A DNA stretch of 64,000 bases from Nocardioides oceani (GTDB lineage: Bacteria; Actinomycetota; Actinomycetes; Propionibacteriales; Nocardioidaceae): contig NZ_JAUHJQ010000001.1 of NCBI RefSeq assembly GCF_030412965.1, positions 832,060-896,059 on the forward strand, given 5' to 3'. This document shows positions 34,140-44,592 of this stretch, piece after piece. The translations under genes were made by a program, and so were the position numbers. A model generated the notes under the pieces. That model saw nothing but the letters and a program-made list of their open reading frames with translations. It did not search any database and was not told the DNA's origin. How positions within the stretch are numbered: the stretch's first letter is position 1; the number at the start of each line of letters is the position of its first letter.

Positions 34140-34231
34140 CTTCATCGGCCGGCCGATGAATCTCCCGGTCGGCCGATGGAACTTCATCGTCCAGCCGCCG
34201 GTTGCGTCGGCCGGCCGATGAAACTTCCGCC
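34140..34231. repeat. Dispersed palindromic intergenic repeat, family 2, copy D
   Basis: The element begins with the perfect 20-bp palindrome TTCATCGGCCGGCCGATGAA (34141-34160) and has a second, partly decayed copy at 34203-34222. It aligns along its full 92 nt with copy C at 30598-30689, in the same orientation. It lies between the convergent membrane-protein and malic-enzyme genes and could form strong hairpins in RNA from either strand. Confidence 0.82.
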
Positions 34232-34278
34232 CGCCGGAGGTCACCCCACAGGCGCGGGCGACCGCGTCGAGGCCGGGC

Positions 34279-35664
<1,386 letters not shown>

Positions 35665-35764
35665 CGGCCCACTCTCCGCGCCGCCGCCGGTTACCGGCAA
35701 GTCACACAGGGCTCTCCGAGCCCTCGCGTGACCACCGTCACCTTTTTGCACGCACTTGGCTGCT

Positions 35765-35780
35765 AGTGCAAGACTGCACT
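35765..35780. promoter_or_regulatory. Operator palindrome of the TetR-MMPL operon
   Basis: AGTGCA and TGCACT face each other around AGAC, 2 nt before the ATG of the tetR gene. Further half-sites lie upstream (TTGCAC 35746-35751) and just inside the gene (AGTGCA 35792-35797). The arrangement suggests autorepression by the TetR protein. Confidence 0.62.
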
Positions 35781-35782
35781 CC

Positions 35783-36376
35783 ATGTCCGGAAGTGCAACC
35801 CAGCTGTCCCGCCGCGACGCCAAGCGCCGCGACACCGAGGACCGCATCTCCGACTGCGCCCAGCGCCTGGTCGAGGAGCACGGCCTGGACGGCTTCACGA
35901 TGGAGGACCTCGCCGCGGCGTCCGACGTCTCGCGGCGGACGCTGTTCAACTACTTCCCGAGCAAGCTCGACGCGGTGCTCGGGAACGTGCCGTCGATCCC
36001 CGGGGAGGTCCGCGAGGAGTTCGTCCGGGGCGGCCCGCACGGCGACCTCGTCGACGACCTCACGGTCCTCGCGCGGGTGATCCTGGCCGACACCGACGTC
36101 CAGCGCGACCGGGTCCACCGGCTCCAGCACATCCTCACCACCACGCCGCGGCTGCTGATGACCGTCCACGGCCGCTTCGAGGAGGTCTGCACCGACATCG
36201 CCGGGCTCGTCGCCCGGCGCGACCCCGAGCTCAGCGGCATGCGGGCCCGGCTGCTCGTCCGGCTGCTGGTCACCGTGTTCGACAGCGTCATGGCGGCGTA
36301 CGTCGCCGGCGACGACCGGCCGCTGGCCGACCTCTTCGACGAGCACCTCGCCGCCGCCCGGCGGCTCCTCGCCTGA
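35783..36376 (+). CDS. TetR family transcriptional regulator of the MMPL transporter
   Basis: The 197-residue protein has a TetR DNA-binding domain (about 15-65) with DGFTMEDLAAASDVSRRTL and the following FNYFPSKLDAVLG. The C-terminal domain is alpha-helical and of normal length. The ATG at 35783 is preferred over an earlier in-frame TTG because the palindrome at 35765-35780 would otherwise be coding. The MMPL transporter gene begins 35 nt downstream, so the two form an operon in which the regulator probably senses the exported compound. Confidence 0.88.
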   Translation: MSGSATQLSRRDAKRRDTEDRISDCAQRLVEEHGLDGFTMEDLAAASDVSRRTLFNYFPSKLDAVLGNVPSIPGEVREEFVRGGPHGDLVDDLTVLARVILADTDVQRDRVHRLQHILTTTPRLLMTVHGRFEEVCTDIAGLVARRDPELSGMRARLLVRLLVTVFDSVMAAYVAGDDRPLADLFDEHLAAARRLLA

Positions 36377-36411
36377 TCCCCACCCGTCACCACTCCCACC
36401 TGAGGAACCCC

Positions 36412-38736
36412 ATGGCCACCCTGCTGCACCGCCTCGGACTCACCGCCTACCGGCGGTGGCCGCTCGTCATCGCGACGTGGGTCGTGCTCTTCGTCGCGCT
36501 CGGCGCCTCGGTCGCGGCCTTCGCGAAGCCGATGAGCGACTCCTTCTCCATCCCGGGCATCCCCTCGGAGAAGGCCTCCGACATGCAGGCCGAGCTCTTC
36601 CCCGGCGCACCGGACCCCTCCGAGCGGGCGACCGTCAACGTCGTCGTCGCCGCCCCCGAGGGCGAGCGGCTCGCGGACCCGGAGTGGACCGAGGCCACCG
36701 AGGCGCTCGTCGCGGACCTCGCCGAGCTGCCGCAGATGCCCGAGGCGCCGCTCGCGGACCCGGTGACCGCCGCCGAGCAGCAGCGCCGACAGCTGGTCGA
36801 CGCCGCGCGGGAGTCGGGCAGCGACCCGGAGGTCGCGGAGACGAACGCCGCCGCGCTCTCCCCGCTGTCGGAGGACGGCCGCGTCGGCACCATCACCTGG
36901 GACTTCGCCGTCGCGTCGGTCGCCGACGTCGAGCCGACCACCATCGAGGACCTCGAGGACGTCATGGCCCAGGCCCGCGAGAGCGGCCTGACCGTCGAGG
37001 CGAACGGCTTGGGCAGCCAGGGCATGCCGCACATCGGAGGTACCTCGGAGCTGATCGGCATCGCGGTCGCCCTCGTCGTGCTGGTGCTGACCTTCGGCTC
37101 GCTCGTCGCCGCCGGCCTGCCGATCGTCACCGCCGCGGTGGGCGTCGGCTTCGGCGTCACCGGCATCAGCCTGATGACCGCCTTCACCGACATCGGCTCG
37201 ACCACCCCGATGCTCGCCACGATGATCGGCCTCGCGGTCGGCATCGACTACTGCCTGTTCATCCTCGCCCGGTTCCGCGCCGAGATGGAGCACACCTCCG
37301 ACCGGCAGGACGCCACCGGCCTGGCCGTCGGCACCGCCGGCTCGGCCGTCGTCTTCGCCGGCCTGACCGTGCTTATCGCGCTCGCCGCGCTCTCGGTCGT
37401 CCGGATCCCGTTCCTCACCTCGATGGGCATCGCGGCCGCCGGCACCGTGCTGGTCGCCGTGCTCGTCGCGCTCACCCTGCTGCCCGCGCTGCTCGGCATG
37501 CTCGGCTCCAAGGTCTTCGCCGGCCGCGTGCGCCGCTACCGGCCCGCCCGCGACCACGACGGCAGCATCCTCAACAACGGCGTCCGCTGGGCCCGCCTGG
37601 TCGGCCGCGCCCCGGTCGCGGTGGTCCTGCTGGTGGTCGTCGCCCTCGGTGCGCTCGCCATCCCGATGAAGGACCTGCACCTGGCGTTCCCGACCGACAG
37701 CACCGCGTCGGCCGACAGCACCCAGCGCAAGGCCTCCGACCTGGTCGCGGACGCGTTCGGCCCCGGCCGGGACGCCCCGCTGCTCGTCGTGGTCGACGGC
37801 CGCGACGTCCCCGCCGACGACCGCCCGGCGGCGTACGGCGAGGTCGTGGAGTGGGCCGCCGGCCAGGACGACGTGCGCAACGCGCAGGTCGTCGGGCAGA
37901 ACGAGGACGGCACCGGCGCGCAGGTGCTCATCACGCCCGAGACCGGCCCCGAGGACACCGCGACCGAGGACCTGCTCACCAGCCTCCGCGACGGCCAGGC
38001 CGGCGTCGAGGACAGCACCGGTGCGGAGCTCGGCGTCACCGGCACGACGGCGATCTTCACCGACGTCTCCGAGCGGCTCAGCGACGCGCTGCCGATCTAC
38101 CTGCTCGTCGTCATCGGCTTGGCGTTCATCCTGCTGATGATCGTCTTCCGCTCGATCCTCGTGCCGCTCACGGCGACGCTGGGCTTCCTGCTCTCGGTGC
38201 TGGCCACGCTCGGCATCACCGTCGCGGTCTTCCAGGAGGGCACCTTCGGCCTGGTCGAGGGCCAGCCGATCGTCAGCTTCATGCCGATCTTCCTCATCGG
38301 CCTGGTCTTCGGCCTGGCGATGGACTACCAGGTGTTCCTGGTGACGCGGATGCGCGAGGCGCACGTGCACGGCATGGGCACCCGCGACGCCGTGGTCGAC
38401 GGCTTCCGCAACAGCGCCCGGGTGGTGGCGGCCGCCGCGGTCATCATGATCTCGGTCTTCGCCGCGTTCATCCTGATCGACGAGCCGATCATCAAGTCGA
38501 TGGGCTTCGCCCTCGCCGTGGCGGTCTTCCTCGACGCCTTCATCATCCGGATGGCGCTCGTGCCGGCGCTGCTCTACCTGATGGGCGAGAAGGCCTGGTG
38601 GCTGCCGGGCTGGCTCGACCGGATCCTGCCGAACGTCGACGTCGAGGGCGAGAAGCTCGAGCGGAACCGGGGCGGCGAGCTCGTCCCCGGCGAGGTCGGC
38701 GCCACCGCGGCCACCGGCGAGCACCAGCGGGTCTGA
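36412..38736 (+). CDS. MMPL/RND-family transporter
   Basis: This 774-residue membrane protein has 12 predicted helices and two periplasm-like loops (about 40-205 and 425-555), the RND layout. The proton-relay motifs GIDYCLF (about 278) and AMDYQVF (about 636) are present in helices 4 and 10. MMPL proteins export lipids, siderophores or drugs. Length is within the range of small actinobacterial MmpL/ActII-3-like exporters. The ATG has GAGGAA upstream. It is cotranscribed with the tetR gene and faces the SRPBCC gene. Confidence 0.9.
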   Translation: MATLLHRLGLTAYRRWPLVIATWVVLFVALGASVAAFAKPMSDSFSIPGIPSEKASDMQAELFPGAPDPSERATVNVVVAAPEGERLADPEWTEATEALVADLAELPQMPEAPLADPVTAAEQQRRQLVDAARESGSDPEVAETNAAALSPLSEDGRVGTITWDFAVASVADVEPTTIEDLEDVMAQARESGLTVEANGLGSQGMPHIGGTSELIGIAVALVVLVLTFGSLVAAGLPIVTAAVGVGFGVTGISLMTAFTDIGSTTPMLATMIGLAVGIDYCLFILARFRAEMEHTSDRQDATGLAVGTAGSAVVFAGLTVLIALAALSVVRIPFLTSMGIAAAGTVLVAVLVALTLLPALLGMLGSKVFAGRVRRYRPARDHDGSILNNGVRWARLVGRAPVAVVLLVVVALGALAIPMKDLHLAFPTDSTASADSTQRKASDLVADAFGPGRDAPLLVVVDGRDVPADDRPAAYGEVVEWAAGQDDVRNAQVVGQNEDGTGAQVLITPETGPEDTATEDLLTSLRDGQAGVEDSTGAELGVTGTTAIFTDVSERLSDALPIYLLVVIGLAFILLMIVFRSILVPLTATLGFLLSVLATLGITVAVFQEGTFGLVEGQPIVSFMPIFLIGLVFGLAMDYQVFLVTRMREAHVHGMGTRDAVVDGFRNSARVVAAAAVIMISVFAAFILIDEPIIKSMGFALAVAVFLDAFIIRMALVPALLYLMGEKAWWLPGWLDRILPNVDVEGEKLERNRGGELVPGEVGATAATGEHQRV

Positions 38737-38766
38737 CCGCCGGCGCCGGGCCGGGCACGCGTCGGC

Positions 38767-39252
38767 TCAGCGCTGGCCGACACCCAGGTGGGCGAGCAGG
38801 TTCCGCGAGAACCGCTCGCCCATCTGGCCCATCACGCCCCGCATCGCGGCGGTGACGGCGGGCGAGGACAGCTTCGGCAGCGGCAGCTCGAGGGTGATGT
38901 CGAGGCTGGTGGCCAGGTGGGTGCCGCCGCCCTCGGACTCGGGGACCTCGGTGAGGACGTACCAGCCCTCCACGCCCGCCCGCTCGGTGACGCCGGCGGG
39001 CGGCTCGTGGGTGAAGTCGATGCGCTCGAGCTCGCGGTAGGACATCCGCTCGGTGAACGTCGGCGAGACCTGCACGCCCAGCACGTCGAGGCCGGTCATG
39101 TGCCAGGTCCAGTGCTCGCCCTCGGCGTCGATGCGCCGCAGCAGCGGGGTCAGCTCGGCCACCAGCGCCGGGTCGGTCAGCACGTCCCAGATCGCCTGAC
39201 GCGGGGCGAGGACGACCGCCTCGGCCCTGGTGCCGGAGGTGAAGCGGGCCAT
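38767..39252 (-). CDS. SRPBCC (polyketide cyclase/CoxG-like) domain protein
   Basis: The 161-residue protein fits the START/SRPBCC helix-grip fold: an N-terminal strand RFTSGTRAEAVVLAPRQAIW, a helix with DVLTDPALVAEL, a beta sheet and a long C-terminal helix (AAMRGVMGQMGERFSRNLL). Such domains bind hydrophobic ligands. The ATG shares a base with the upstream peroxidase stop (TGATG), so the two are coupled. The ligand is unknown; a role in lipid or peroxide damage is a guess. Confidence 0.75.
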   Translation of the reverse strand: MARFTSGTRAEAVVLAPRQAIWDVLTDPALVAELTPLLRRIDAEGEHWTWHMTGLDVLGVQVSPTFTERMSYRELERIDFTHEPPAGVTERAGVEGWYVLTEVPESEGGGTHLATSLDITLELPLPKLSSPAVTAAMRGVMGQMGERFSRNLLAHLGVGQR

Positions 39253-39746
39253 CAGCCCTGCACCTCGGCACCCAGGGCGGCCTCGACGTCGGCCGCGATC
39301 CGCTCCGGCTTCGTCGTCGGCGCGTAGCGCTCGATGACCCGCCCGTCGCGGCCGACGAGGAACTTGGTGAAGTTCCACTTGATCCGGTCGCCGAGCAGCC
39401 CGCCCTTCTCCCGGCGCAGGTAGCCGAACACCGGGTGCGCCCCGGCGCCGTTGACCTCCACCTTGGAGAACAGCGGGAACGTGACGCCGAAGGTGCGCTC
39501 GCAGAAGCCGGAGATCTCCTCGTCGGTGCCGGGCTCCTGGCCGCCGAACTGGTCGCACGGGAAGCCGAGCACCGCGAAGCCGCGGCCGGCGAACCGGTCG
39601 TGCAGCGCCTGAAGCCCCTGGTACTGCGGGGTGAACCCGCACTGCGAGGCGGTGTTGACCACGAGCACCACCTGGCCGGAGTACGCCGCCAGGTCGACGT
39701 CGCTGCCGTCGATGCCGCGCGCGGAGAAGTCGTGCAGGGTCGTCAT
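39252..39746 (-). CDS. Glutathione peroxidase family protein (cysteine type), copy 2
   Basis: The 164-residue thiol peroxidase has C36 (NTASQCGFTPQY), Q70 (FGGQEPG) and W124-N125 (KWNFTKF), with C82 a possible resolving cysteine. It resembles the copy at 10575 in all active-site positions but differs in context. The ATG at 39746 is the likely start; another ATG 12 nt upstream is possible, and neither has a strong ribosome-binding site. It lies about 30 nt after the DUF3592-like gene and overlaps the SRPBCC gene. Confidence 0.9.
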   Translation of the reverse strand: MTTLHDFSARGIDGSDVDLAAYSGQVVLVVNTASQCGFTPQYQGLQALHDRFAGRGFAVLGFPCDQFGGQEPGTDEEISGFCERTFGVTFPLFSKVEVNGAGAHPVFGYLRREKGGLLGDRIKWNFTKFLVGRDGRVIERYAPTTKPERIAADVEAALGAEVQG

Positions 39747-39778
39747 GCCCGGAAGCATGGCAGTCCGCCGGTGACGCG

Positions 39779-40411
39779 TCAGCCCACCATCCGGCCGGTC
39801 ACCTTGGCCGGCTGCTGGTGGCCGACGGGATTGGTGTGGCCGTCGAGCAGCACCTGCACGCGCCGGTCGCCGAGGTCGAGCACCAGCTCGTCGTCGCCGA
39901 TCTCGAGGACGTCCCCGCACACGACGTACCAGTCCCCCTCGATGCGGTCCAGCACGGCGCCCGGCGGGCAGCGCTCGACGTCCTGCATCGCGACGATCCG
40001 CAGCTGGGGCCGCAGCCGACCGCGGAAGCGCCACAGCAGGAGGAGCATCAGCGCGAGCGCGGCGTCCGCGACGAGCGTGACGACCAGTCCGGCCCGGCTG
40101 ACGACCTCGCCGTCGACGCGGTGGACCGAGGCGTCGCCGGGGAGCATCCGCACGCCGACCTCGCCGGTGCGGACGGCCTGGTCGTAGACGTCCTCCTCGA
40201 CGTTCGTGGTGAAGGAGGACCCGTCGACGACGTACTTGAGGAAGTGCCCGCCGCCGGCCTCGCGGTTCGCCTCGACGCGCGCGATGCCCTCGACGCCGGA
40301 GGAGGACAGCCGCTGGTCGAGGTAGAGCCCGTGCAGGACCGGCAGGTTGATCATCAGCGCGACGACCACGACCAGCAGGGTCGGGGTCCAGCGACGTCGA
40401 GGGGCGGCCAC
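39779..40411 (-). CDS. Membrane protein of DUF3592-like type
   Basis: The 210-residue protein has two membrane helices (about 10-30 and 105-130) around an extracytoplasmic loop, and a soluble C-terminal region rich in beta strand. The loop pattern GIARVEANREAGGGHFLKYVVDG resembles DUF3592 proteins. The GTG is set by GATACT 6 nt upstream, which fits the leaderless pattern. The function is unknown. It probably heads an operon with the peroxidase and SRPBCC genes. Confidence 0.65.
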   Translation of the reverse strand: MAAPRRRWTPTLLVVVVALMINLPVLHGLYLDQRLSSSGVEGIARVEANREAGGGHFLKYVVDGSSFTTNVEEDVYDQAVRTGEVGVRMLPGDASVHRVDGEVVSRAGLVVTLVADAALALMLLLLWRFRGRLRPQLRIVAMQDVERCPPGAVLDRIEGDWYVVCGDVLEIGDDELVLDLGDRRVQVLLDGHTNPVGHQQPAKVTGRMVG

Positions 40412-40433
40412 CGGGCCAGTATCCCGGAGCGGA

Positions 40434-40470
40434 CGTCCCCGCCCTTCCCCCACGGGGTCGACCGGGGACG
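40434..40470 (-). terminator. Nested hairpin after the zwf-edd-eda operon
   Basis: CGTCCCC (40434-40440) pairs with GGGGACG (40464-40470), and inside it CCCC (40447-40450) pairs with GGGG (40454-40457). It begins 10 nt past the eda stop on the minus strand, in the right place to end the operon transcript. Confidence 0.5.
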
Positions 40471-40479
40471 CCGCCGTCG

Positions 40480-41124
40480 CTAGGCGCGCAGGTCGTCCAC
40501 GGCGCGGGCCAGCTCGGTGACGCGCGCCCAGTCGCCGGCGGCGAGGACGTCCCGCGGGGTGAGCCAGGTGCCTCCGACGCAGGCGACGTTGGGCAGGCGG
40601 AGGTACGCCGCCGCGTTGGCCGGCGTGACGCCGCCGGTGGGGCAGAACCGCGCCGCGGGGACCGGCGAGGCCACCGAGGACAGGAACGCGGCACCGCCCG
40701 AGGCCTCGGCCGGGAACAGCTTCATCTCGTCGTGCCCGGTCTCGAGCACCGCGAGCACCTCCGAGACCGTGGCGGTGCCCGGCAGGAACGGCAGCCCGGT
40801 GTCGGTCATGGCCGCGAGCAGCGCCGGCGTGGCGCCCGGGGAGACGAGGAACTGCGCCCCCGCGGCCCGCGCCTGCTCGGCCTGGCCGGGCGTCACGATC
40901 GTGCCGGCGCCGACGAGCACCTCCGGCACCTCGGCGGCGATCGCGCGGACCGCGTCGAGGGCGACCGGGGTCCGCAGGGTCAGCTCGACGACCGGCACCC
41001 CGCCCGCGGCGAGCGCGCGGGCCACCGGCACCGCCTGGTCGAGCTCGTCGACGACGACGACCGGCACGACCGGCGTGCGGGCGGCGAGGGCGTCGAGCAC
41101 GGAGGACTCAGACGGGCTGGGCAA
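40480..41124 (-). CDS. eda: 2-keto-3-deoxy-6-phosphogluconate (KDPG) aldolase
   Basis: The 214-residue TIM-barrel aldolase splits KDPG into pyruvate and glyceraldehyde 3-phosphate, the last step of the Entner-Doudoroff pathway. The Schiff-base lysine is K135 in DEMKLFPAE, and E47 in VELTLRT is the acid/base residue. [10 protein letters not shown] (71-80) and [11 protein letters not shown] bind phosphate. The start is a TTG with GAGG 6 nt upstream, inside the edd gene (17-nt overlap); a GTG at 41100 is the alternative. It is the last gene of zwf-edd-eda. Confidence 0.93.
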   Translation of the reverse strand: MPSPSESSVLDALAARTPVVPVVVVDELDQAVPVARALAAGGVPVVELTLRTPVALDAVRAIAAEVPEVLVGAGTIVTPGQAEQARAAGAQFLVSPGATPALLAAMTDTGLPFLPGTATVSEVLAVLETGHDEMKLFPAEASGGAAFLSSVASPVPAARFCPTGGVTPANAAAYLRLPNVACVGGTWLTPRDVLAAGDWARVTELARAVDDLRA

Positions 41125-43021
41125 CGGTCACCTCGGTCGTGAGCGGGCGGGGGGTGGGCTGGGCGGGGGCGTCGTACGCCGGGAAGACGCTCGCGCCGGC
41201 GTCGGCGGGGCCGACCGTGGCGCGGAACGCCGCGAACAGCTCGCGGCCGGTGCCGGCCCACTCCTCGCCCTCCGGCGCACGGCCGGTGGGCTCGCGGGAG
41301 GCGAGGTCGGCGCCGTCGTCGGTCTCGACGGACAGCAGGCCGCGCTCGGCGTCCACGGTCACCAGGTCCCCGTCGCGCACCCGGCTGAGCGGTCCGCCCA
41401 GCGCGGCCTCCGGCGTGACGTGGATGGCGGCCGGGACCTTGCCCGACGCGCCGGACATCCGGCCGTCGGTGACGATCGCGACCCGCTGCCCGCGGTCCTG
41501 GAGGACACCCAGGGCGGGGGTGAGCTTGTGCAGCTCGGGCATGCCGTTCGCGGCGGGGCCCTGGTAGCGGACGACCGCGACCAGGTCGCGTCCGTCCAGC
41601 AGTCCGTCCTGGAAGGCCTGGAGCAGGTCGGCCTGGTCGTCGAAGACCATCGCGGGGGCGGTGACGACGCGGTGCTCGGGCTCGACCGCGGAGGTCTTGA
41701 CGACCGCGGTGCCGAGCGGGCCGTGGAGGACCTCGAGGCCGCCGGTGGCCGAGAACGGGTCGTCGGCCGGGCGGAGCACGTCGCGGTCGAGGCTCGCCTT
41801 GGGGCCCTCCTCCCAGGTCAGGTCGCCGGTCTCGCCGGAGCCGCGCAGGACCGGCTCGGTCGTGTAGTGCCGCAGGCCCCGCCCGGCGATCGTCCACACG
41901 TCCTCGTGCAGCATCCCGGCGCGCAGCAGGGTGTGGACGAGGAACGCGATGCCGCCGGCGGCGTGGAAGTGGTTCACGTCCGCCGCGCCGTTGGGGTAGA
42001 CCCGCGCCAGCAGCGGGACGACGGCCGAGAGGTCGGCGAGGTCGTCCCAGGTCAGCGTAATCCCGGCGGCGCGGGCGATCGCGACGAGGTGGAGCGTGTG
42101 GTTGGTCGAGCCGCCGCTGGCCAGCAGCGCGACGCAGGCGTTGACGACGGCCTTCTCGTCGACGATCTTCGCGATCGGCGTGGGCTCGCCTCCCTGCCGG
42201 GTGATCTGGACGGCCCGGGCGGCGGCGGCGCGGGTCAGCGCCTCGCGCAGCGGGGTGCCAGGGTTGACGAAGGACGAGCCGGGCAGGTGCAGCCCGAGCA
42301 CCTCCATGATCAGCTGGTTGGAGTTGGCGGTGCCGTAGAACGTGCAGGTCCCGGCGGAGTGGTACGACGCCGCCTCGGCCTCGAGCAGCTCCTCGCGGCC
42401 GACCTTGCCCTCGGCGTACAGCTGGCGCACCCGGGCCTTCTCGCCGTTCGGCAGCCCCGAGGCCATCGGCCCGGCCGGCACGAAGACGGTCGGGAGGTGG
42501 CCGAAGGACAGCGCGCCGATGAGCAGGCCCGGCACGATCTTGTCGCAGACGCCGAGCATCAGCGCGCTGTCGAACATGTCGTGGGAGAGCGCGATCGCCG
42601 TCGACATCGCGATCACGTCGCGGCTGTAGAGCGAGAGCTGCATGCCGTCGCGGCCCTGGGTGATCCCGTCGCACATCGCCGGCACGCCGCCGGCGACCTG
42701 GGCGACGCCCCCGGCGCGGACGACGGCCCGCTTCAGCACCGGCGGGTAGGTGCCGAAGGGCTGGTGCGCCGAGAGCATGTCGTTGTAGCTGGTCACGATG
42801 GCGACGTTCGGCTTGGTCCGCCCACGGAGGGCGGCCTTGCCGTCGGGCTCGGAGGCGGCGAAGCCGTGCGCGAGGTTCGCGCAGGCCAGGCGGTGCCGGG
42901 CGGGGGCGCGGTCGGCGGCCTGCTCGACGCGGCGGAGGTACGCCGCACGGCCGGCGGCGCTGCGCTCGGTGATCCGCGCGGTCACGGCCGCCACGACGGG
43001 GTGCGTCTGCGGGCTGGTCAC
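41108..43021 (-). CDS. edd: 6-Phosphogluconate dehydratase
   Basis: The 637-residue iron-sulfur dehydratase of the IlvD/Edd family converts 6-phosphogluconate to KDPG. Cluster-binding cysteines are in [24 protein letters not shown] and [15 protein letters not shown]. The C-terminal part has [19 protein letters not shown]. The length and the [19 protein letters not shown] region favour Edd over dihydroxyacid dehydratase. The GTG start overlaps the zwf stop in GTGA, so translation is coupled. With eda it completes a dedicated Entner-Doudoroff operon. Confidence 0.95.
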   Translation of the reverse strand: MTSPQTHPVVAAVTARITERSAAGRAAYLRRVEQAADRAPARHRLACANLAHGFAASEPDGKAALRGRTKPNVAIVTSYNDMLSAHQPFGTYPPVLKRAVVRAGGVAQVAGGVPAMCDGITQGRDGMQLSLYSRDVIAMSTAIALSHDMFDSALMLGVCDKIVPGLLIGALSFGHLPTVFVPAGPMASGLPNGEKARVRQLYAEGKVGREELLEAEAASYHSAGTCTFYGTANSNQLIMEVLGLHLPGSSFVNPGTPLREALTRAAAARAVQITRQGGEPTPIAKIVDEKAVVNACVALLASGGSTNHTLHLVAIARAAGITLTWDDLADLSAVVPLLARVYPNGAADVNHFHAAGGIAFLVHTLLRAGMLHEDVWTIAGRGLRHYTTEPVLRGSGETGDLTWEEGPKASLDRDVLRPADDPFSATGGLEVLHGPLGTAVVKTSAVEPEHRVVTAPAMVFDDQADLLQAFQDGLLDGRDLVAVVRYQGPAANGMPELHKLTPALGVLQDRGQRVAIVTDGRMSGASGKVPAAIHVTPEAALGGPLSRVRDGDLVTVDAERGLLSVETDDGADLASREPTGRAPEGEEWAGTGRELFAAFRATVGPADAGASVFPAYDAPAQPTPRPLTTEVTVAQPV

Positions 43022-44508
43022 TGGTCGGTCTCCTGCCAGGTGCGGCCGTCGCGACCGAGGAGGTCGGCGGCGGCGGTGGGGCCGGTCGAGCCGGCGGGGT
43101 AGGCCTCGGGGCGCTCCTCGAGCTCCGCGGAGCGCTGCGCCCAGCGGGCGAGGATCGGCTCGACCCAGGTCCAGGCGGCCTCGACCTCGTCGCGGCGCAT
43201 GAACAGCGTCGGGTTGCCGCGGACGACGTCCATGAGCAGCCGCTCGTAGGCGTCGGGCGAGCGCTGGTCGAACGCCGTGGCGTAGGACAGGTCGAGCGAG
43301 ACCGGCCGCAGCCGGATGCCGCCCGGGCCGGGCTCCTTGGCGGTCAGGTGCAGCTTCATGCCCTCGTCGGGCTGGACCAGGATGTGCAGCCGGTTGGCCG
43401 TGGTCGTGCCCTCGCTGTGCGGGAACATCGCGTGCGGCGGCTCCTTGAAGACCACGACGATCTCCGAGGCCCGGTGGTCCAGCCGCTTGCCGGTGCGCAG
43501 GTAGAACGGCACGCCGGCCCAGCGCCAGTTCTGCACCTCGGCCTTGAGCGCCACGAACGTCTCGGTGCGGCTCTCGGGGTGCCCGACCTCGTCGGAGTAC
43601 CCCTCGTAGACGCCGCGGACGGTGTCGCGGTCGACGTCGGCGGGGGTGAGCGGCTTGAGCGCCTGGAGGACCTTGAGCTTCTCGTCGCGGACCGTCTCGC
43701 GGCCGACGTACGTCGGGGGCTCCATGGCGACCAGGCACAGCAGCTGCAGGAGGTGGTTCTGCACCATGTCGCGCAGCGCGCCGGCGTTGTCGTAGTACGG
43801 CCCGCGCTTGCCGACCCCGACCGTCTCGGCGACGGTGATCTGGACGTGGTCGACCCAGCGGCTGTTCCACAGCGGCTCGAGGAAGGCGTTGGCGAACCGC
43901 GTGACCAGGAGGTTCTGGACGCTCTCCTTGCCCAGGTAGTGGTCGATGCGGAAGACCTGGTGCTCGGCGAAGACCCGGCCGACGGCGTCGTTGACCGCGC
44001 GGGCCGAGGCGAGGTCGTGGCCGATCGGCTTCTCCATCACCACGCGGGAGCGCTCGTCGACCAGCCCGAGCTCGTCGAGACGCTCGCAGGTCGGGCCGAA
44101 CAGGCCGGGGGCGACCGCGAGGTAGTAGACGCGGACGGTCTCGTCGGCGCCCGGGCGGTCCTTGAGCAGGCCGTGCAGCTCGTGCCAGCCCTCGGCCGTG
44201 TGCGCGTCGAGGTCGAGGTGGTGCAGGCGCCCCAGCAGGCGGTCGACCGCGACCGGGTCGAGCTCGGCGGCCGGCACGTGGGTGGCGAGCGCCTCGCGGA
44301 CCATCGTCCGGTAGCCGTCGGTGTCGATCGGGCTGCGGGAGACGCCGACGATGCGGTGGCCGGGGAGCAGCTGGCCCTCGCGGTCGCGGTGGTAGAGCGC
44401 GGGCAGGAGCTTGCGGAGGGCGAGGTCGCCGGTCCCGCCGAAGACGGTGAAGTCGCAGTGCTCGGGCAGGGCCGCGTGGGGTGCGGGCTGGTCCGGGTTC
44501 GCGTGCAT
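43018..44508 (-). CDS. zwf: Glucose-6-phosphate 1-dehydrogenase
   Basis: The 496-residue enzyme oxidises glucose 6-phosphate to the lactone with NAD(P). The coenzyme loop is [12 protein letters not shown] (23-34), the substrate and catalytic motif [10 protein letters not shown] (near 183) and EKPIGHD upstream of it. The GDLA (not GDLT) loop is common in Entner-Doudoroff-linked enzymes. The ATG at 44508 and an in-frame GTG at 44517 are both possible starts; neither has a clear ribosome-binding site. No 6-phosphogluconolactonase gene lies in the operon. The ROK regulator gene is divergent. Confidence 0.94.
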   Translation of the reverse strand: MHANPDQPAPHAALPEHCDFTVFGGTGDLALRKLLPALYHRDREGQLLPGHRIVGVSRSPIDTDGYRTMVREALATHVPAAELDPVAVDRLLGRLHHLDLDAHTAEGWHELHGLLKDRPGADETVRVYYLAVAPGLFGPTCERLDELGLVDERSRVVMEKPIGHDLASARAVNDAVGRVFAEHQVFRIDHYLGKESVQNLLVTRFANAFLEPLWNSRWVDHVQITVAETVGVGKRGPYYDNAGALRDMVQNHLLQLLCLVAMEPPTYVGRETVRDEKLKVLQALKPLTPADVDRDTVRGVYEGYSDEVGHPESRTETFVALKAEVQNWRWAGVPFYLRTGKRLDHRASEIVVVFKEPPHAMFPHSEGTTTANRLHILVQPDEGMKLHLTAKEPGPGGIRLRPVSLDLSYATAFDQRSPDAYERLLMDVVRGNPTLFMRRDEVEAAWTWVEPILARWAQRSAELEERPEAYPAGSTGPTAAADLLGRDGRTWQETDQ

Positions 44509-44592
44509 GGGATCCACGGTCTCAGCACTTTTGGATCGATACAACCCCACTTACGACTTTTCGTGGACAAAGTTCCGTGCTTTCATCCTCCG
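44509..44592. promoter_or_regulatory. Divergent promoter region between zwf and the ROK regulator gene
   Basis: This 84-nt region is unusually AT-rich for the window. An imperfect inverted repeat ACTTT (44556-44560) and AAAGT (44569-44573) around TCGTGGAC is a possible operator. No -35/-10 pair can be assigned firmly on either strand. The layout fits control of both directions by the ROK protein. Confidence 0.45.

Noticed and set aside
30598..34231. Insertion-sequence ends forming a composite transposon between the two family 2 repeats
   Set aside because: The copies are in direct orientation, are palindromic themselves, and the genes between them (ABC exporter, ppgK) include no transposase. 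No target duplication is visible.
41108..43021. Dihydroxyacid dehydratase (IlvD)
   Set aside because: Length, sequence details and the position between zwf and eda support 6-phosphogluconate dehydratase.
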